NCBI GenBank assembly: GCA_020881915.1
Contig: JAJFPB010000003.1
Location: forward strand, 3,348,001 to 3,412,000
Length of the DNA stretch: 64,000 bases
Direction: 5' to 3'
Origin: Paramyrothecium sp. XJ0827
Taxonomy: Eukaryota; Ascomycota; Sordariomycetes; Hypocreales; Stachybotryaceae
The notes beneath the pieces were generated by a model. It searched no databases, was not told the DNA's origin, and worked only from the letters and a program-made list of their open reading frames with translations. Of this stretch, positions 45,071 through 57,255 are shown in pieces; positions within the stretch are counted from its first letter, which is position 1; every line of letters starts with the position of its first letter. The position numbers and the translations under genes were made by a program.

Positions 45071-45668
45071 ATGTAGACCAGACCGTATATATTGTCATGA
45101 GCAAAATAATACAAAAACGAAGAAAGAACGAAATGACATTTATACTCGCAGGGTCGTCTTGCGATCTCGTTCGCTTGCCCCACGCCGTATGATTTTGTTA
45201 TACGTAGGGCGGTATAAAGGCAGACCACATACAGTGACGCACACAACAAACCTAGACAGACTTGGCCTGGATGCATCGAAATATTCGTTGCACAACTCGA
45301 AAATCTGTGATATCAATGATGACAAAAGCTCTACAACAATTCACATGGCACTGCTCTCGGTATCAGGAATGCCGGTGAAAGTCGGCTCATAGTATATTGG
45401 TGGTATCTACGCTTCCTCGTCCTTCTAAACGCCGTTGCTAAACTACATCGCGGGTTGTACATGCGGTTCCAAAAAAAGGAATCTCTGAAATGTTGTATAC
45501 AAGATTGTAGTGCTATACCACAAGCATCGTGCTCTCCGTTATGGAGAGAAATTAGTGCCATTGGCATTTCATCTAATCATCTCGTTCCCCTGCCGCTAAC
45601 ATAGGAGACTGTGCGCAGAAGGAGAACATATTATGTGAAGATGCTCATAATTCTTGATTCGTATGGTC
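45071..45668. other. Convergent 3' intergenic region
   Basis: This is a 598-bp spacer between convergent MCCB and the EGF-protein stop. It is AT-richer than the coding neighbours. No gene was seen. Confidence 0.6.
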
Positions 45669-48433
45669 CTATGGTCTCGGAAGACCCGAACCTCCACGGC
45701 GACTTCGGGCTTGGTGATGGACCAGAGTCGCTCTTTTACTGATGGTTCGTCCAACAGGACCGTTGCCGAGGTCGACCGTAAATGCAACGAGGTTGATCTT
45801 GTTATTGCCTCCGATGGCAAGATTGACGGCCTCGGTCCGCTTATCCTCTCCGCCGCCGCGCATCCCATCCCGTTGTACCTCACTGAAGAAGCGCTGAAGG
45901 TTGGTTTGGGCAGTGACAGCGGACTCGGCGGTTTGTTCTTGGAGCACGAAAAGCACTGCCACGCGTCCAAAGTCCAGCATTTCTTCCGTGATTGTAAAAG
46001 CAGATATCAGCGTGGGTGAAGCGGCTGGTGGGTTGAGGTTGGTGGTAGTCGGTGGCAGTAGGCTCGGTGGCGGTAGTGGCGGAGTCACCGTTGTTGGCTG
46101 AGCCGTAGTGCTGGGTGCGTTGCTCGGACTCGGGCTATTCGTTGTTGTCCTCGGAGGGTTGAAAGTCAGGCTTTCGCCGGGACGGAGACTAATCAATGAG
46201 ATCGGTGGTCCTGCGAGATTCAAGGGTACTTCGCCTGAAGCCTCTTCGACATCCTGCACCGCAGCATTACCATCCCCTACTCTGGTAGATTGGCGGTTGA
46301 AGGTTACAAGTGAGTTTTGAGCAATGCAGGAAAGGCTGCCGGAGTTGAGCTTAGCCAGGATGGTCGTGCCTGACAAGGGAATGGAAAAGTTGGCCGACGA
46401 ATCTGCGATCAGTCTAGGGATTGCCCTGCCAAGAGTTACATCCTGGATGTTCTTGCTCGCATCTGATGATATCAAGTTGGTAGTAGTACAGGCATCAGAT
46501 CTGGCACCGGTACAGTCTGGTCCTGAGAACCCATTCGTACAGATGCACGAGCAAACGCCCTGAGATATGACGTTGGTTCCACCGTTCCTGCAGATCAAAG
46601 TCGTTCGGCATTGCTCCAAACTTTGGTCTGCGTTGTTCTGATTCCCAAGAGTCTTGAAGACGAAGAATTGCAGCGGGATGACGATGGCAACTGCAATGAC
46701 AGCAAGGCCGAGAACAACAACCAGGATAAAGGCCCACATCGGCAGACCGCAGCACCGGCGAGCTGGCTTGATAGTGGCTTCTTTGGATTCGCCCCCGCCC
46801 ATTTCGGGGGATTGCGCAAGCCGGGACGGGCCTTGCGGCACCTCTTGTCTGCCTGGGGCTAAAGGCCATGATGTGCCTCTGAACCACGAAGCTCGTAGCG
46901 GACGAGGCTCTCGCGTCGCCTGGACAGGGGGTGGGAAAGCTGCCAGCATGTCCGAAAACCCTGATCGACGTCGATCTGATGCTAGCGTTGAAATTAGCAA
47001 ACCAATGTGCAAGTACATCAAGGCAGGATAAACTTACGGGGGTCCTTTTCTTCAAACCGGTCACTCGGGAAATCACGAAGATCCTCGAAGCGACTGGCTG
47101 GTCTCTTACCCCCATCAATCATGGCTGCGAGTCGTGTCGCGCGTCGAATCAGATCTGGTAAACTGGTTAAGCTACCACGGGCCTCCGCAGCCCTGACGGC
47201 GTCGATGTCAAGTCTTGGTGGGCGTCTTGCGGCAGCCTTGTCGGCGGCATTAAGCGGCACGGGTGTGTCGCTGGGTGGCTCGACGGGGCTTGATGCAGTT
47301 GCAGCGGCGAAAGCTCCAAGAATTGCCGCTGATCTTACGCCAGGGTCGTTGGAGGACATGAGCGATTGCCTGATCTCCGCGGGTGTTGGTTTTGCCATAG
47401 GTAGAGTATTAGAAGAGCTGGTTGATACGTCGTACTGGCCGTCTTCCCCTTGATCAGCCTGCACGGGGCCTGCTCCAGGACGAACGACAGGTTGTGCAGC
47501 GTTGGTAGGTTTCGTGGTGATGATTGAGGGCTTTCCCTTCTTTCCAATGCTAGCACTTCGGACCAAGCTGCTCTCGTCCCCATAATCTTCGACGAACTGA
47601 GATTCCCGGCTGTCGTCACTTATTGACTCCTCATAAAATGCGTCCTGGAAGGTTGAGCTGGTTGCAGACGAAGGCTGACCCCATGTATCAGGCATAGCGG
47701 CGCTTGATGCATAAGATCCGTGAGAGCGCGATCCAGCACTCTCTTCTGGGATGGGTGAGACGTATGATGTTGTGGAGTAGTAGGACGACAAGCCCCTGCG
47801 GCTAGAAGGCGGAGGGCCTAGATTGACACTCCTCCGGGGCGGAGCAAGACTTGCGGTCGTGGTAGCGGGGACAGGAAAATCGGGAATCGATCCTACAGAA
47901 GATACAGTGAGTCTGGAGGATGGAGTAAGTGGCGCGGAAGAGCCATAGTCCTGGCTCGGGGCGCGAGAGTTGTCGGTTGGCGTGTTGGGTGCGAGAAAGA
48001 CGGGCGTGGGTTCTTGAACACGCGATTGATCTAGTATTGACGGTACTACACTTGGACGGGGCGGTCTTTGGGGCGCATCTTGAGCTTGACCTTGAGGAGG
48101 TCGATATGGCCGAACGTTCCTCGATTCAACTGGAGATTGAAGGGGTCCAGCCAAAGGCCACTGGGGGACTGGTGTTGGTTTAGAGATTGTTTGGTTGATG
48201 TTGCCGCTTAGTCCAATGGGGGCTCGAGGTTTCGGAACCTTGGAAGACGGAACACCCCGGTAAGAGGGTAAAGCCGTGCGGTCGGATTGCGGTTCTTCAT
48301 AGATCATTTGCGGCGGTTGCAGTTGCGCCGGATCTCTGGGTAAACCTGCCAGCGCTCGCTCTCGCGCCCGCCTGACGGAGCCAACTTGTGGTGGAGGGCG
48401 ATCCATGGCATTTCCATGATATGTTTGACTCAT
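45669..48433 (-). CDS. EGF-domain type II membrane glycoprotein of fungi
   Basis: Two exons, 48433-47038 and 46975-45669, give 900 residues. The intron begins GTAAGT; its acceptor is either CAG (exon 2 at 46975) or TAG six bases earlier (exon 2 at 46981), both in frame. Residues 1-540 are disordered and Pro/Ser-rich, probably cytosolic, and end in a conserved SGFSDMLAAFPPP motif. One transmembrane helix spans about 542-570 (WAFILVVVLGLAVIAVAIVI). Outside it, an EGF-like module (about 588-620) has CRTTLICRNGGT...GVCSCICTNGFSG...C. A conserved domain (TTTNLISSDASKNIQDVTLG, FSIPLSGTTILAKLNSG) follows, then a Thr/Pro-rich stalk and a C-terminal domain (ITEEMLDFGRVAVLFVLQEQ). I recognise this architecture from hypothetical fungal membrane proteins; ligand and role are unknown. 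The next ATG at 48406 is an alternative start. Confidence 0.84.
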
Positions 48434-51400
48434 CTAAATCAGGATCAAGCGGTATGCAGAGAATAAATGAGGCAGGCAGTAGCGCAACAAATCGGTGTCC
48501 TACGCGCTATCTGCCGCCGTCCGGGGGTGCGACCTCTCTAATAGGCCACGCTCGAGAGATCGGAGGGCGCAGATGTCGGGATGCTCGAAAATGGAGTCCG
48601 CAAACCAGTAGCGGCGAAGAATCAAAAGAACGCTCGTATATGCCGGCGTTGGCTTCTGCAGAAGAAAAAGTACGGCTGCGTAACATGAACGTTGGCGCCA
48701 GTTCGGAATCCAGGTAGGACAAACTCGTCGATGGCCGATCCGACTTGCGCGTAGGCGGCCGTGAGAACGAGGGATGAGAAAAGATAGGAAAGAGTCGAAA
48801 ATGAGAAGTCACCACAGGTGTGTAGTAGACACAGCAGCAAGTGGCAGAGCACACGAGGCCAGCCGGGAAACAGAATGTCGATGCGCCAGCACGACAGACC
48901 AGAAACAGATAGCTAGAAGAAGTGAAGGTCAGCCCATGAATGGCCAATGTTGGCGAAGGAGAAGAATAGCCGGCGTGGCCAGGCCGTTTCTGGCAATGAC
49001 TGGGAATACAAAGAATCCGAGCGCAGGCAAGCAAACGCAAAAGCAGACGCAGAAGCACGAAAGATCTTTGCAGCCGGGTCGCAACGGGGTGGGGAGAGCA
49101 GGGGTCGTGAGGGGGTGAGTTGAGCGACGGGGCGATGGATCACATACGGCCGATGTCTCAAGTCTCAGGATGCCCCCCCCCAATGGGGAGACGGTGCGCC
49201 AATGGGAAGAGGGATGAGGGGCGTGAGTGGAGGGGACAAGGGGATGCGGAGGAGCATGAGACGCAACGGACGACAATGAACAAGAACGAGAACCCGCAAA
49301 GGCTGCAGGAACACGCTGCAGGGGAGAATGCGCACCAATACGACGAGAAGAAAGACGGGATTTGCGAACTGCGCACCTTGGGTGAAGTTGGGCTAAAGCA
49401 CCTTGCCCCAGTGACGGAGACTCTGACCTTGCCGATAGCAGCAGGCCAAAGTGGTGGTAAGTGTTTGCAATGACGCAGGCGAGTCGCACGTTGCGAACCC
49501 TCTGAGACGGTGTTTCAGATGCGACTGGATTCTGTTACGCATGGGTTGGTGTTGTCTTAAGCTTGGTATCCGTAAACGTGTCGGATTAGACACAGCGGGC
49601 TTGGTCTAGTCGTCGAACACCGAACGAGCAGCCCTATTTGCAGCTGCCCAGCGTACGACTCTGAGGCAATCGAGGTAGGCGGTTGAGAGAGCCGCGTTCT
49701 GGAAATAAGTCTCGTCTTCTGGCCTGGTGTGGGTGCGGTGCAGCGAGCGCTCGTGCTGCCTGCTGGCCAGGGCTTCCTGCTTCGAGACTGGCTCAAATAA
49801 ATTGACTTGGGTGTAAGGGGAAACGAGCGAAGTGACGAGTAACGAACGGCACAGCTTGATCGAAAGCTGCGGAAGAGGCCGGCCCAGAATTGAAATTCCG
49901 CGTCAGACAGCAGGCGACGTCCGGCACCAAAGCGCAGCTGGCGATGGCAATGCAAAGCGAGGCGAGGCGCACGGCAAGGCAAGGGCGAAGGAGAAAAGGA
50001 AAAAAGGGAAGGGGAGGAAGGCAGCTCGGCAAGGTCGACCAGACGGCGGTGCAAAGAAAAGCGGGCAACCGGGAACCAGGAACCAGATCGTGCGCAACCG
50101 AAGCCGGTGACTGGGGGAATGGGAGGCTGGCAGAAGCAAGAACCTCTAGACAAGGGCGGCCGGGAGCATTTTCCACGAAAGACGGATGGATATTACGATC
50201 AACCAGATGCTGGGCGGAGCCCATTTACACCTGGAATCCACACAGAAGCCTCCATCGGACGGGGATTCATATGGGCAATTAATTTAGCTCAGGCACCGGC
50301 TAAGCTACATGCTCACTCTGCGCTGCATTCTACACTGGGGGCACAGCAGCATTTTCGCACGCTGCAGGGGAAGGGGGCCAGAATTAAGCTACGCAACACC
50401 ACGCCATGCAATGGGCCCAGCCCTGTCTTCGCCCGGGCCAACAACGACCCCTCGGCAGCATCGAAGCGAGGGAAGCAAGGTCCCCTTCCCCCCCGAAAGC
50501 CATGACACGCTTCTAGGGTTGGCTCGTGGGCTGACGCTCCCGGGCCCTGACGAAGCTTGGCATCCATAAAACCAGTGTTGCGTATCTCTGCATACCCAGG
50601 CCAAAAAAAAATCGCGTCCAAGTGGCTCGATAGTTGCCCAAGGGGACGCCATCACCAGAGTCTGGAAAGGGCCAAGACCCAGGCCGCGGATAAGCTCACA
50701 AACCAAAGGGGGAAGAAGGCCTGCGGCTTGACGGTGATGCTAGCCCTCCGTGGAAAAGGCCGCCGGCTGTGTATGGGGATTCGAGGTGACGAGTCCGCAT
50801 CTCCGCCATCCCCTGTCCTGTCCGACCTTACACCTGCACCTCGCTCGCCCGGGTGTGCGTTATCTGCAGCAACATTCTCCCTTCACGCAACTCTTACACT
50901 CGAATACGGATACACGCAAAGGATACTTATCTCGACGGCATCGGTCTCCGTCCGCAAATATCTCACCCGCCCCCACAAGCATTGCTCATTGCCACGCTTA
51001 CAATGCCACTCCAAAACGGCAGTCCCCTTATACAATTCGCCCCTGTGAGCCTGCCTCTATTAATGGTTTTCAGTCTCGTGTCCGCCTCCTTGCTTCCTGT
51101 GGAGTTCAGTAATGGCTCTAGTCACCACCGACACCATCTCCAACAAGCCACAACCACTGGTGACTCCATCTCACCTGAACGGCCTGGCTAAGCCTAGCTG
51201 CAACGACCACGAGGTGATTGTGCCACGAAGCCAGGGTAATGGCCAAGTGCTAGGTCCGTGCGTTCTCGTGGTCTTTGTCCCTAGTCTCTGGTCCCCCGGT
51301 CAGCCGTATTAACTAGAAACACTAGCGTCGTGTTCCTGCAGCTCGTTTACTCGACTACCGGCCCCTTTCGACCCCCTCAGGACGGAAGCAGCAGCGAGCC

Positions 51401-53231
51401 AAGCATTTGGTTGCGCATTTTGTTGGTTTGGGCATTCACTCTGGCTCGGCCCCCTCCAGAGGCTGGATTCGCACAAAATCCGCGCTGGCGTGTTGAGAAC
51501 ATTCCGGACCACGTGATGTGTCCTTGAAGCGGCCCAGTAAGGTAGGTCAGTCGACTGACATCATTCGTGGACGGTTCTTTCAATCACTAGCCAGGAACTG
51601 GATGAGCCGTGTGGCAGATGTGCCGAGACATCTCACCGAAATCAATCAGGAACAACAATTCCTTTTTTCTCATCTTTTTTATTTCACAACGGCAATCTCA
51701 GTCTCACTTCAGGCGGCCGGCCATCCGCCTTTTAGTCATGGGCGCCATGATCCCTCACAAACGCAATGGCTAATTTCCTGTTTTACGCATTGTCGTCCGT
51801 CCGCTTGTCAATGCACTAGTGAACGTCTCGATGGTTCTAAAGCAGTCCGTCGGCGCTCCAGCCACTTTGCTCCCAAGTGTCACCTGCTACCGCTTTGGGT
51901 CCTGTAGTTGCCGTCTTTGTGTACTATTCATAGGTCGTATGATTCACTTTCCTGGAGGTAGTTAATCACCACCGCCGCACCAAGTCGTGCGTTTAGGGAA
52001 TTAGCAGTAGTCGAGCGCAGGTGAGCGCTCAGTCTTGCTCAGGCCCCATGATTTCGAAGTCTCGGGCCCCCTGGGCTCATGTTCAATAGTCGAGTCGCCG
52101 AGCGCGCCACAGACTCTTGTCCAAGTGTTTCTGTCCGAGCGGGCGAAACAACGGGCGGGCAGTCTTCCTCGATGCCTCTGGCGCAGGTCGGATTTGCCAT
52201 GTATCCTGCCTCAGCATGTGCATGGCAATTCTCAAGGTTCACCGGCCTGCTCCCGGAAGGAACGGGGATCTGCACCGGAGCTTGCCAGGGACGGACATTG
52301 AATACATGCCTTTGGCCTGCCCACCTGCAATCAGATGATTGATCGACGCTTCGAAACGCGCTGGAACACAGGGGCCACGGGGCCGGTAAGATTGCGTGGG
52401 AAGACTCGTTCTTCTAACTCTGCGTCAGATCGTCCGACAATGCCACGACCAGACCACATCTAGTGGTGCACACCTTCTCCAGCCTCGCGTTTCGTCGAGC
52501 GCTGCACGAGTAACGTGGTGCACACACGCAAGACTTGGTATTGGACGACCGTTGACCTCCTGTCCAACGACACACACTCGTTAGCAGCATGATCTACGAA
52601 CTATAGCTGGTCGCACCTATTCTTGCCCCGGGGATTAGGTTTAAGGTGAGTGTGAAACCGGATCAGACTTCGCGTGTCGAGACGTCAAGCATACACGGTA
52701 CTGCGTGGTAGGTCACCTACTTGCGGATGCAGATGGGCCAAGTGGGCAGGTTCTCCAAAATGAACTCCACGTAGGCGCCTACGTATTTGTTGTTCTAGCA
52801 GCAGGAAATATCAAGCCCAGACGCTTGGCAACGATGACCGATCTTGCCCCACGCCTGGTCACGCAGTTCCAAGACGGCATCCGGCTGTTTCGAGGTCCTG
52901 GTTTAGGGTAGGTCGACTCTGGCTGGAGATCAGATCGGTGAAGGAGAGATGGCGCGCTCTATCACTTTTGTGGACGAAGCAGCCAACTAAGATGCTGCGA
53001 TACGGAAAGAAGCTGCTGCTGCCAAGTCTGTTTTGACATGTTGTTCTCAATTTGTTACTAAAGTCGTGTGGTTGCTCGCTCGCCGCTTTGTATACGCCAA
53101 CAACATCCGCGCATGCCAGGCCTCTAGACCACGGCCATGTCGCTCGCTTGTCTAGACTGCACAAACCCCCAGCTGGGTAGATAAATGCCAAGGGCCCGGC
53201 AGTCCCCAGATCCAACACGATCTCACGACAC
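48434..53231. other. 4.8 kb region without a supported gene
   Basis: For about 1.7 kb upstream of 48433 the minus strand is pyrimidine-rich, like a long promoter and leader for the EGF-protein gene. It contains open frames (for example 49793-50224 minus, 143 codons) with skewed, non-domain composition. The weak plus-strand candidate at 51112-51312 is listed separately. Nothing recognisable was seen from 51550 to 53231. Confidence 0.5.
51112..51312 (+). CDS. Possible first exon or gene remnant (weak candidate)
   Basis: An ATG frame of 66 codons begins MALVTTDTISNKPQPLVTPS and stays protein-like to about residue 42, ending near a GTAATG that could be a donor site. I could not connect it to a downstream exon, so it may be a decayed gene end, a leader frame or chance. 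Confidence 0.15.
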   Translation: MALVTTDTISNKPQPLVTPSHLNGLAKPSCNDHEVIVPRSQGNGQVLGPCVLVVFVPSLWSPGQPY

Positions 53232-53878
53232 CTAGGTGTAGTAGAAGACCTCCTCGAGGGGCTTCCACCAGCTGGGGACGCCGGCTTCGGAGCTCACGGC
53301 ACCCGGGGTGAAGCTCTCCTGCATCTCGTCCGTCATCCGCCACCACTCTCGGACCTTGGGGTTCCCAGACATCTTCTCCATGTCACCCGCGTAATCATAT
53401 CCGACATACGTGAAGCGCGCAAACAGGATGTGGCTGTTGTCGTCGTAGTGAATGCTGTCTGCAGGCGGGGAGTCAGCCCCTAGACAATGAAACGACCCGA
53501 TACACCGCAAAGGAAAGAAGAGCCTATAGCAAATGACGAGAAGTCCATCACCACTTGTCAGAGGCGTGGAGCTTTGGGCGCTCATCGCCCGGTACGACAT
53601 GGGAGGCCCTCACACCCCTCCTTCGCCTTGGAGGGAATATAAAGCACCTCAAGAAAATACGCCGGATAATTTCACCCAAAAGCATGGCACTTACAATCCA
53701 CAATGTTGCACTCCCTGATCTGTTGCAAGACCTCTGGCCAGACCTTGGCATGGCATGCCTTGTACGCGTCCAGGTGCTCCGGCTTCAGCTTGACAATCTG
53801 CGCGAAGCGACGGCCAGGGTTCCTCTGCCGCGCCGACTGCTGCGCACTCGTCTCTGTTGGTGAGGTCGGCTGCCACAT
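53232..53878 (-). CDS. L-rhamnose mutarotase (RhaM family)
   Basis: Two exons, 53878-53695 and 53458-53232, give 136 residues. The 236-nt intron (GTAAGT...GCAG) is long for this window but joins IVD|YSIHYDDNSHILFARF correctly. After about 22 variable residues the RhaM fold starts with RRFAQIVKLKPEHLDAYKAC, then HAKVWPEVLQQIRE with the conserved His, YVGYDYAGDMEKMSGNPKVR, EWWRMTDEMQES, and the C-terminal WWKPLEEVFYY with aromatic residues expected at the sugar site. The family interconverts alpha and beta anomers of L-rhamnose, helping rhamnose use (for example from plant pectin). The ATG at 53878 is chosen because the only frame extension upstream begins with TTG. No other rhamnose genes are in the window. 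Confidence 0.88.
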
Positions 53879-55160
53879 GGTCTGCAAGCGGGAAGCCAAG
53901 GAAAAAACAGGTATGGGTTGTGCAAATAGTATCGCCGGGGGGTGAGGGAGGGGATTAACCTCGCTCGGGAAACTTGGTGGCTGGCGTTACAACCGTTGTG
54001 AACTCTCTTGCCGCTTCGTGTCAGGCTTTGTCTTCGGATAGGGTATGATTCGACGTTGACCTAGGGTATCTCCCCAAAATCGCAGGGAGATTATACTTGT
54101 CGAAATGGCTCGCACACAAGTGGGGAGAAAAGAAAAGGAAGGGAAGGGAAGAAGAAGAAAAGAAAAAATCATGAGAGCTCGTCATGACAGTGAATCCCAG
54201 GGCTCACTCTGTCCTCCTCGGGGAAGCGGGGAGCGAGACGAGGGTCCATCGGAAGAAACGGTACCCCGCATGGAGAAATGAGGGGTGAAAAAAGGAAAAT
54301 GCTCTCTTTTTTCAGCTGGACCCTCCCTGTCTATTCCTCCTCTGGGGGCCGCGGCTTGTATTGGCTCAACGGCGCAAAAAGGAACGTAGCATGTCCTGAG
54401 CTTAGACAGCTCATGCTGGAACTGAAGATGGCATCCATGCATGCACCACGGTATAGTAGCCGGCGTGAGACACTATGAGCTTGTTGGAGCAGCCAAGAGG
54501 AGGGTAATGGGTTTTCTAAATGATTTGCTTGCAAACTTGATGTCTATTGGATATTCTGTGTTGAGTATGGAACCCTGATATGGCCGGCATACAACGTGCA
54601 TATATAGCCTTGTTCAATTTACCATGGCGATAATGACCGACACCCCGCATAGATGGGTTCATATTCCTCTCAACTTCCACACAACCACTATTGTTAAGCA
54701 CATTTCACAAAGACTTGAGACAACCCGACATGATAGGCAGAAATGTTCACCAGGAGTCTGGCCAAACTGTAGCGTAGCGGCAAATCAGAGTTGTATCAAC
54801 GTCCCTATCGACGGGCTAAGGAATGTGTGGGTATAAGTTGTGCGGGACACCTCCCTAAAGAAAAATAATGAAGGAGAGGCAGGCGTCATGACGCCAGTTA
54901 CAAAAGAAGACTTCCAAGCCGCCTCCTCCCTGAGTTGTTGACCATCCTGCGGTCAAATCCGTAACGCCAGCCTTTCCAACTCATAATATGAGTACATGAT
55001 GGTATCGTAAGTTGATGTGTAATGGTGTTTTCCTTCTGTTTTGGTGGTTTTCCAGACGTAGCGCTATCAAGCACTTCTTTTGTTTCTGTTTCATGTTGCA
55101 TCGCCCAACTAGTGGTTATGCTAGTCGATGCATGCTGTCTAGCTTTCGCGCAGCTATTGC
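53879..55160. other. Intergenic region
   Basis: This 1.3 kb stretch includes the mutarotase promoter and the 3' flank of the next gene. Bases 54120-54175 are a purine-rich low-complexity patch. No supported gene was seen. Confidence 0.55.
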
Positions 55161-56184
55161 CTAGTTCTTGGCTGCATCCTCGTATTGTGGCAGTTCCTCG
55201 TCGGCCATCAGAGCAGCCTTTTCTTCATCGCGGACAAACTCAGGGGCACGCGTCCTTTGGCGGCGAGGACAACGAACAAAGACGAGCTGACGATCGCCGT
55301 TGACCAGGCTCGTGAGGCGAATTGCCAAGCGGCAGAGGCACATGGCGAAACTATAGACTTGTTAGTGTCTGTTGCCCGTAGCAAGTACGAAGGGACGAAA
55401 CATACAGAGCGACTCCAAAACCAGCGGTGATACCCATCAGAACAGGGAGGAAAATGTGCGAGGCCATATTCCTGAGAAGGTGGCGCCATTGACGGTGGTG
55501 ACCAGCCCTGTGGTGGGAGGGACGACCAGGATGACCAGGGCGCATGGGAGCATCGGGCTCGTTCTGCGTGGCATGTCCGTGGCGGGACTTTGAGCAGCCA
55601 AAGCCCTTGAAGGTATCGCCAAACATGTCCTTGGCGCGGCACCACATAGAAAGGCACTTGGATGGCGCCGTCTCGGTCATGTCAAGAGATCCGATCAAGA
55701 TCTCACGGGTGGGTGCCCTCACGAGCTTGACCTTGACGCTGGGAATCTCGTCGACGAATCGATTGCCAACCTCGATGACCCTCAGTTCGACAGCGATAAC
55801 CTCCATCTGCTGCACCTCGTCCACGCCCTCAGGCCTGACGGCAAGGCTATACCCAAGCCTCTGCTCTCGTTCCTTGCCGTTGCCTCTGACGACGGACGCG
55901 GTCAGGTCGCCGTGCCATGGGTCGGCGTTGGGATACAATTCGAAACCGTTCAGGGTGAGCCGAGACCCATCCTCGACAGCGAAATCCATCTTCAGGTGCG
56001 CATCTCTGCCCCGGCACCTCCTGCATGGGAGGTCGAGGGTTTGAGCGAGGGCCGAGGGTGGTAGGTGGAACGAGTCGGCCTTGATGGGGAGGGTTCTGAC
56101 AACATCTTCATCGGGCGCCGATGTCTCCGGAACGATGAGGAAGGAAGCGGCGGTCGCCGCGAAAAGTAGTTGGCTAAGAAGCAT
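55161..56184 (-). CDS. Type I membrane protein with lumenal beta-type domain, fungal unknown family
   Basis: Two exons, 56184-55406 and 55350-55161, give 322 residues; the 55-nt intron (GTATGT...ATAG) splits the membrane helix and joins GVAL|FAMCLC. Residues 1-18 are a signal peptide (MLLSQLLFAATAASFLIV). The lumenal domain begins near residue 50 with a CxxC (LPCRRCRGRDAHLKMDFAVE) and continues as alternating beta-like segments (LTLNGFELYPNADPWHGDLT, MEVIAVELRVIEVGNRFVDE) to a cysteine pair (SKCLSMWC). A His/Arg-rich linker leads to a transmembrane helix (FLPVLMGITAGFGVALFAMC) and a cytosolic tail ending EELPQYEDA, which carries a PxY-type motif. I think this is the family labelled DUF7728 in fungi, but I am not certain. 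Function unknown, possibly ER/secretory. Confidence 0.75.
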
Positions 56185-56983
56185 GGTGGCAACCACACAT
56201 ACACAGCGACGCGTTGGAAATGAATATGCCAATAAAAGGGCGCTTCGAGGCAAAATGGATGGTTGTTGTCGTTGATCCTAGAGATGATTTGAGAAAGAGG
56301 ATGAAAGGGTCCAAGAATGCGAAGGGAAGGCCGGCCAGTAATGAAGGTGTCAGATGGCGTGGACTCTCGCCGGACCCTCTGGAGCTTCTGGGTGGCAACT
56401 GACGCAGGAGGGAGGGACGGAACGACAGAATGCAGTAAGCGCGGACAAGGGTGTGCGGGGACGGTGCCTGATCATTGGCCAGCAGCTGCTCGCGGAAATC
56501 CACCAGGCGCACAAGGAGCAACCGACAGCTCCATTGGCTACCGCATGCGAACCAGCCAACGATAAGTACACACAGGTACCGCGCGCCTATCGGTGTAAAT
56601 GCAACTCACCTGCCTTTGCAGGTCGAGGCTTCAATGGCCATGGGCGGTCCAGAGTACAGCAACGAATATACAGCACGAACGAACCGCATTGTTCTAGATT
56701 CCTATTGCAAGGGACCTCCGCTCCAGGTCCTTTTCTTCCCGCCTCATCCAGCAGACCCAAGCAAAATGCAGACACGGCTTTCCTTCACGACAAGAGAGCG
56801 ATTGCGATTGCGATGCCAAGAGAGGGTTCGATGGGTCAATGAATCAACCATTCCTCCTGCATTTGCACCGGATCGTCCGGAAGCATCACGTCTTGCAGCT
56901 GGGCAGTCCGTCGTATCCGGACGATGCGGATGAGACCATGGTGAAAACGGATACGGCTCCATAGGTACCTGCCAGTACCTAGA

Positions 56984-57004
56984 CCACCGGCCACCGGCCA
57001 CCGG
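56984..57004. repeat. CCACCGG x3 repeat
   Basis: Three perfect CCACCGG units are followed by CCAGGTGG, which can fold back on the repeat. Confidence 0.9.
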
Positions 57005-57255
57005 CCAGGTGGTAGCCATGGACAGTGAGACCTGTGTCCGCTTTGGGACCTGTGGCACGCGACCCTCTGCTGTGGTCTCGAGTTGATTGTCCCAATGTCT
57101 CTTGCTGTCGTGTGCTCACTCATCAAGCCGTGCGCAGACGGCACAACATGGCCGTGGGATTTTAGGATCTTAGGAGGAGCTCCAACGCTGAAATGCCGAC
57201 TGTGGTCTCGTCCTCCGATGCCTAGCAAATTTGAAGAGCCCACTTTGCCTTTGTT

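Noticed and set aside
56354..56842. 162-codon plus-strand ATG frame
   Set aside because: No domain, several competing frames, and it lies in the leader region of the divergent gene.
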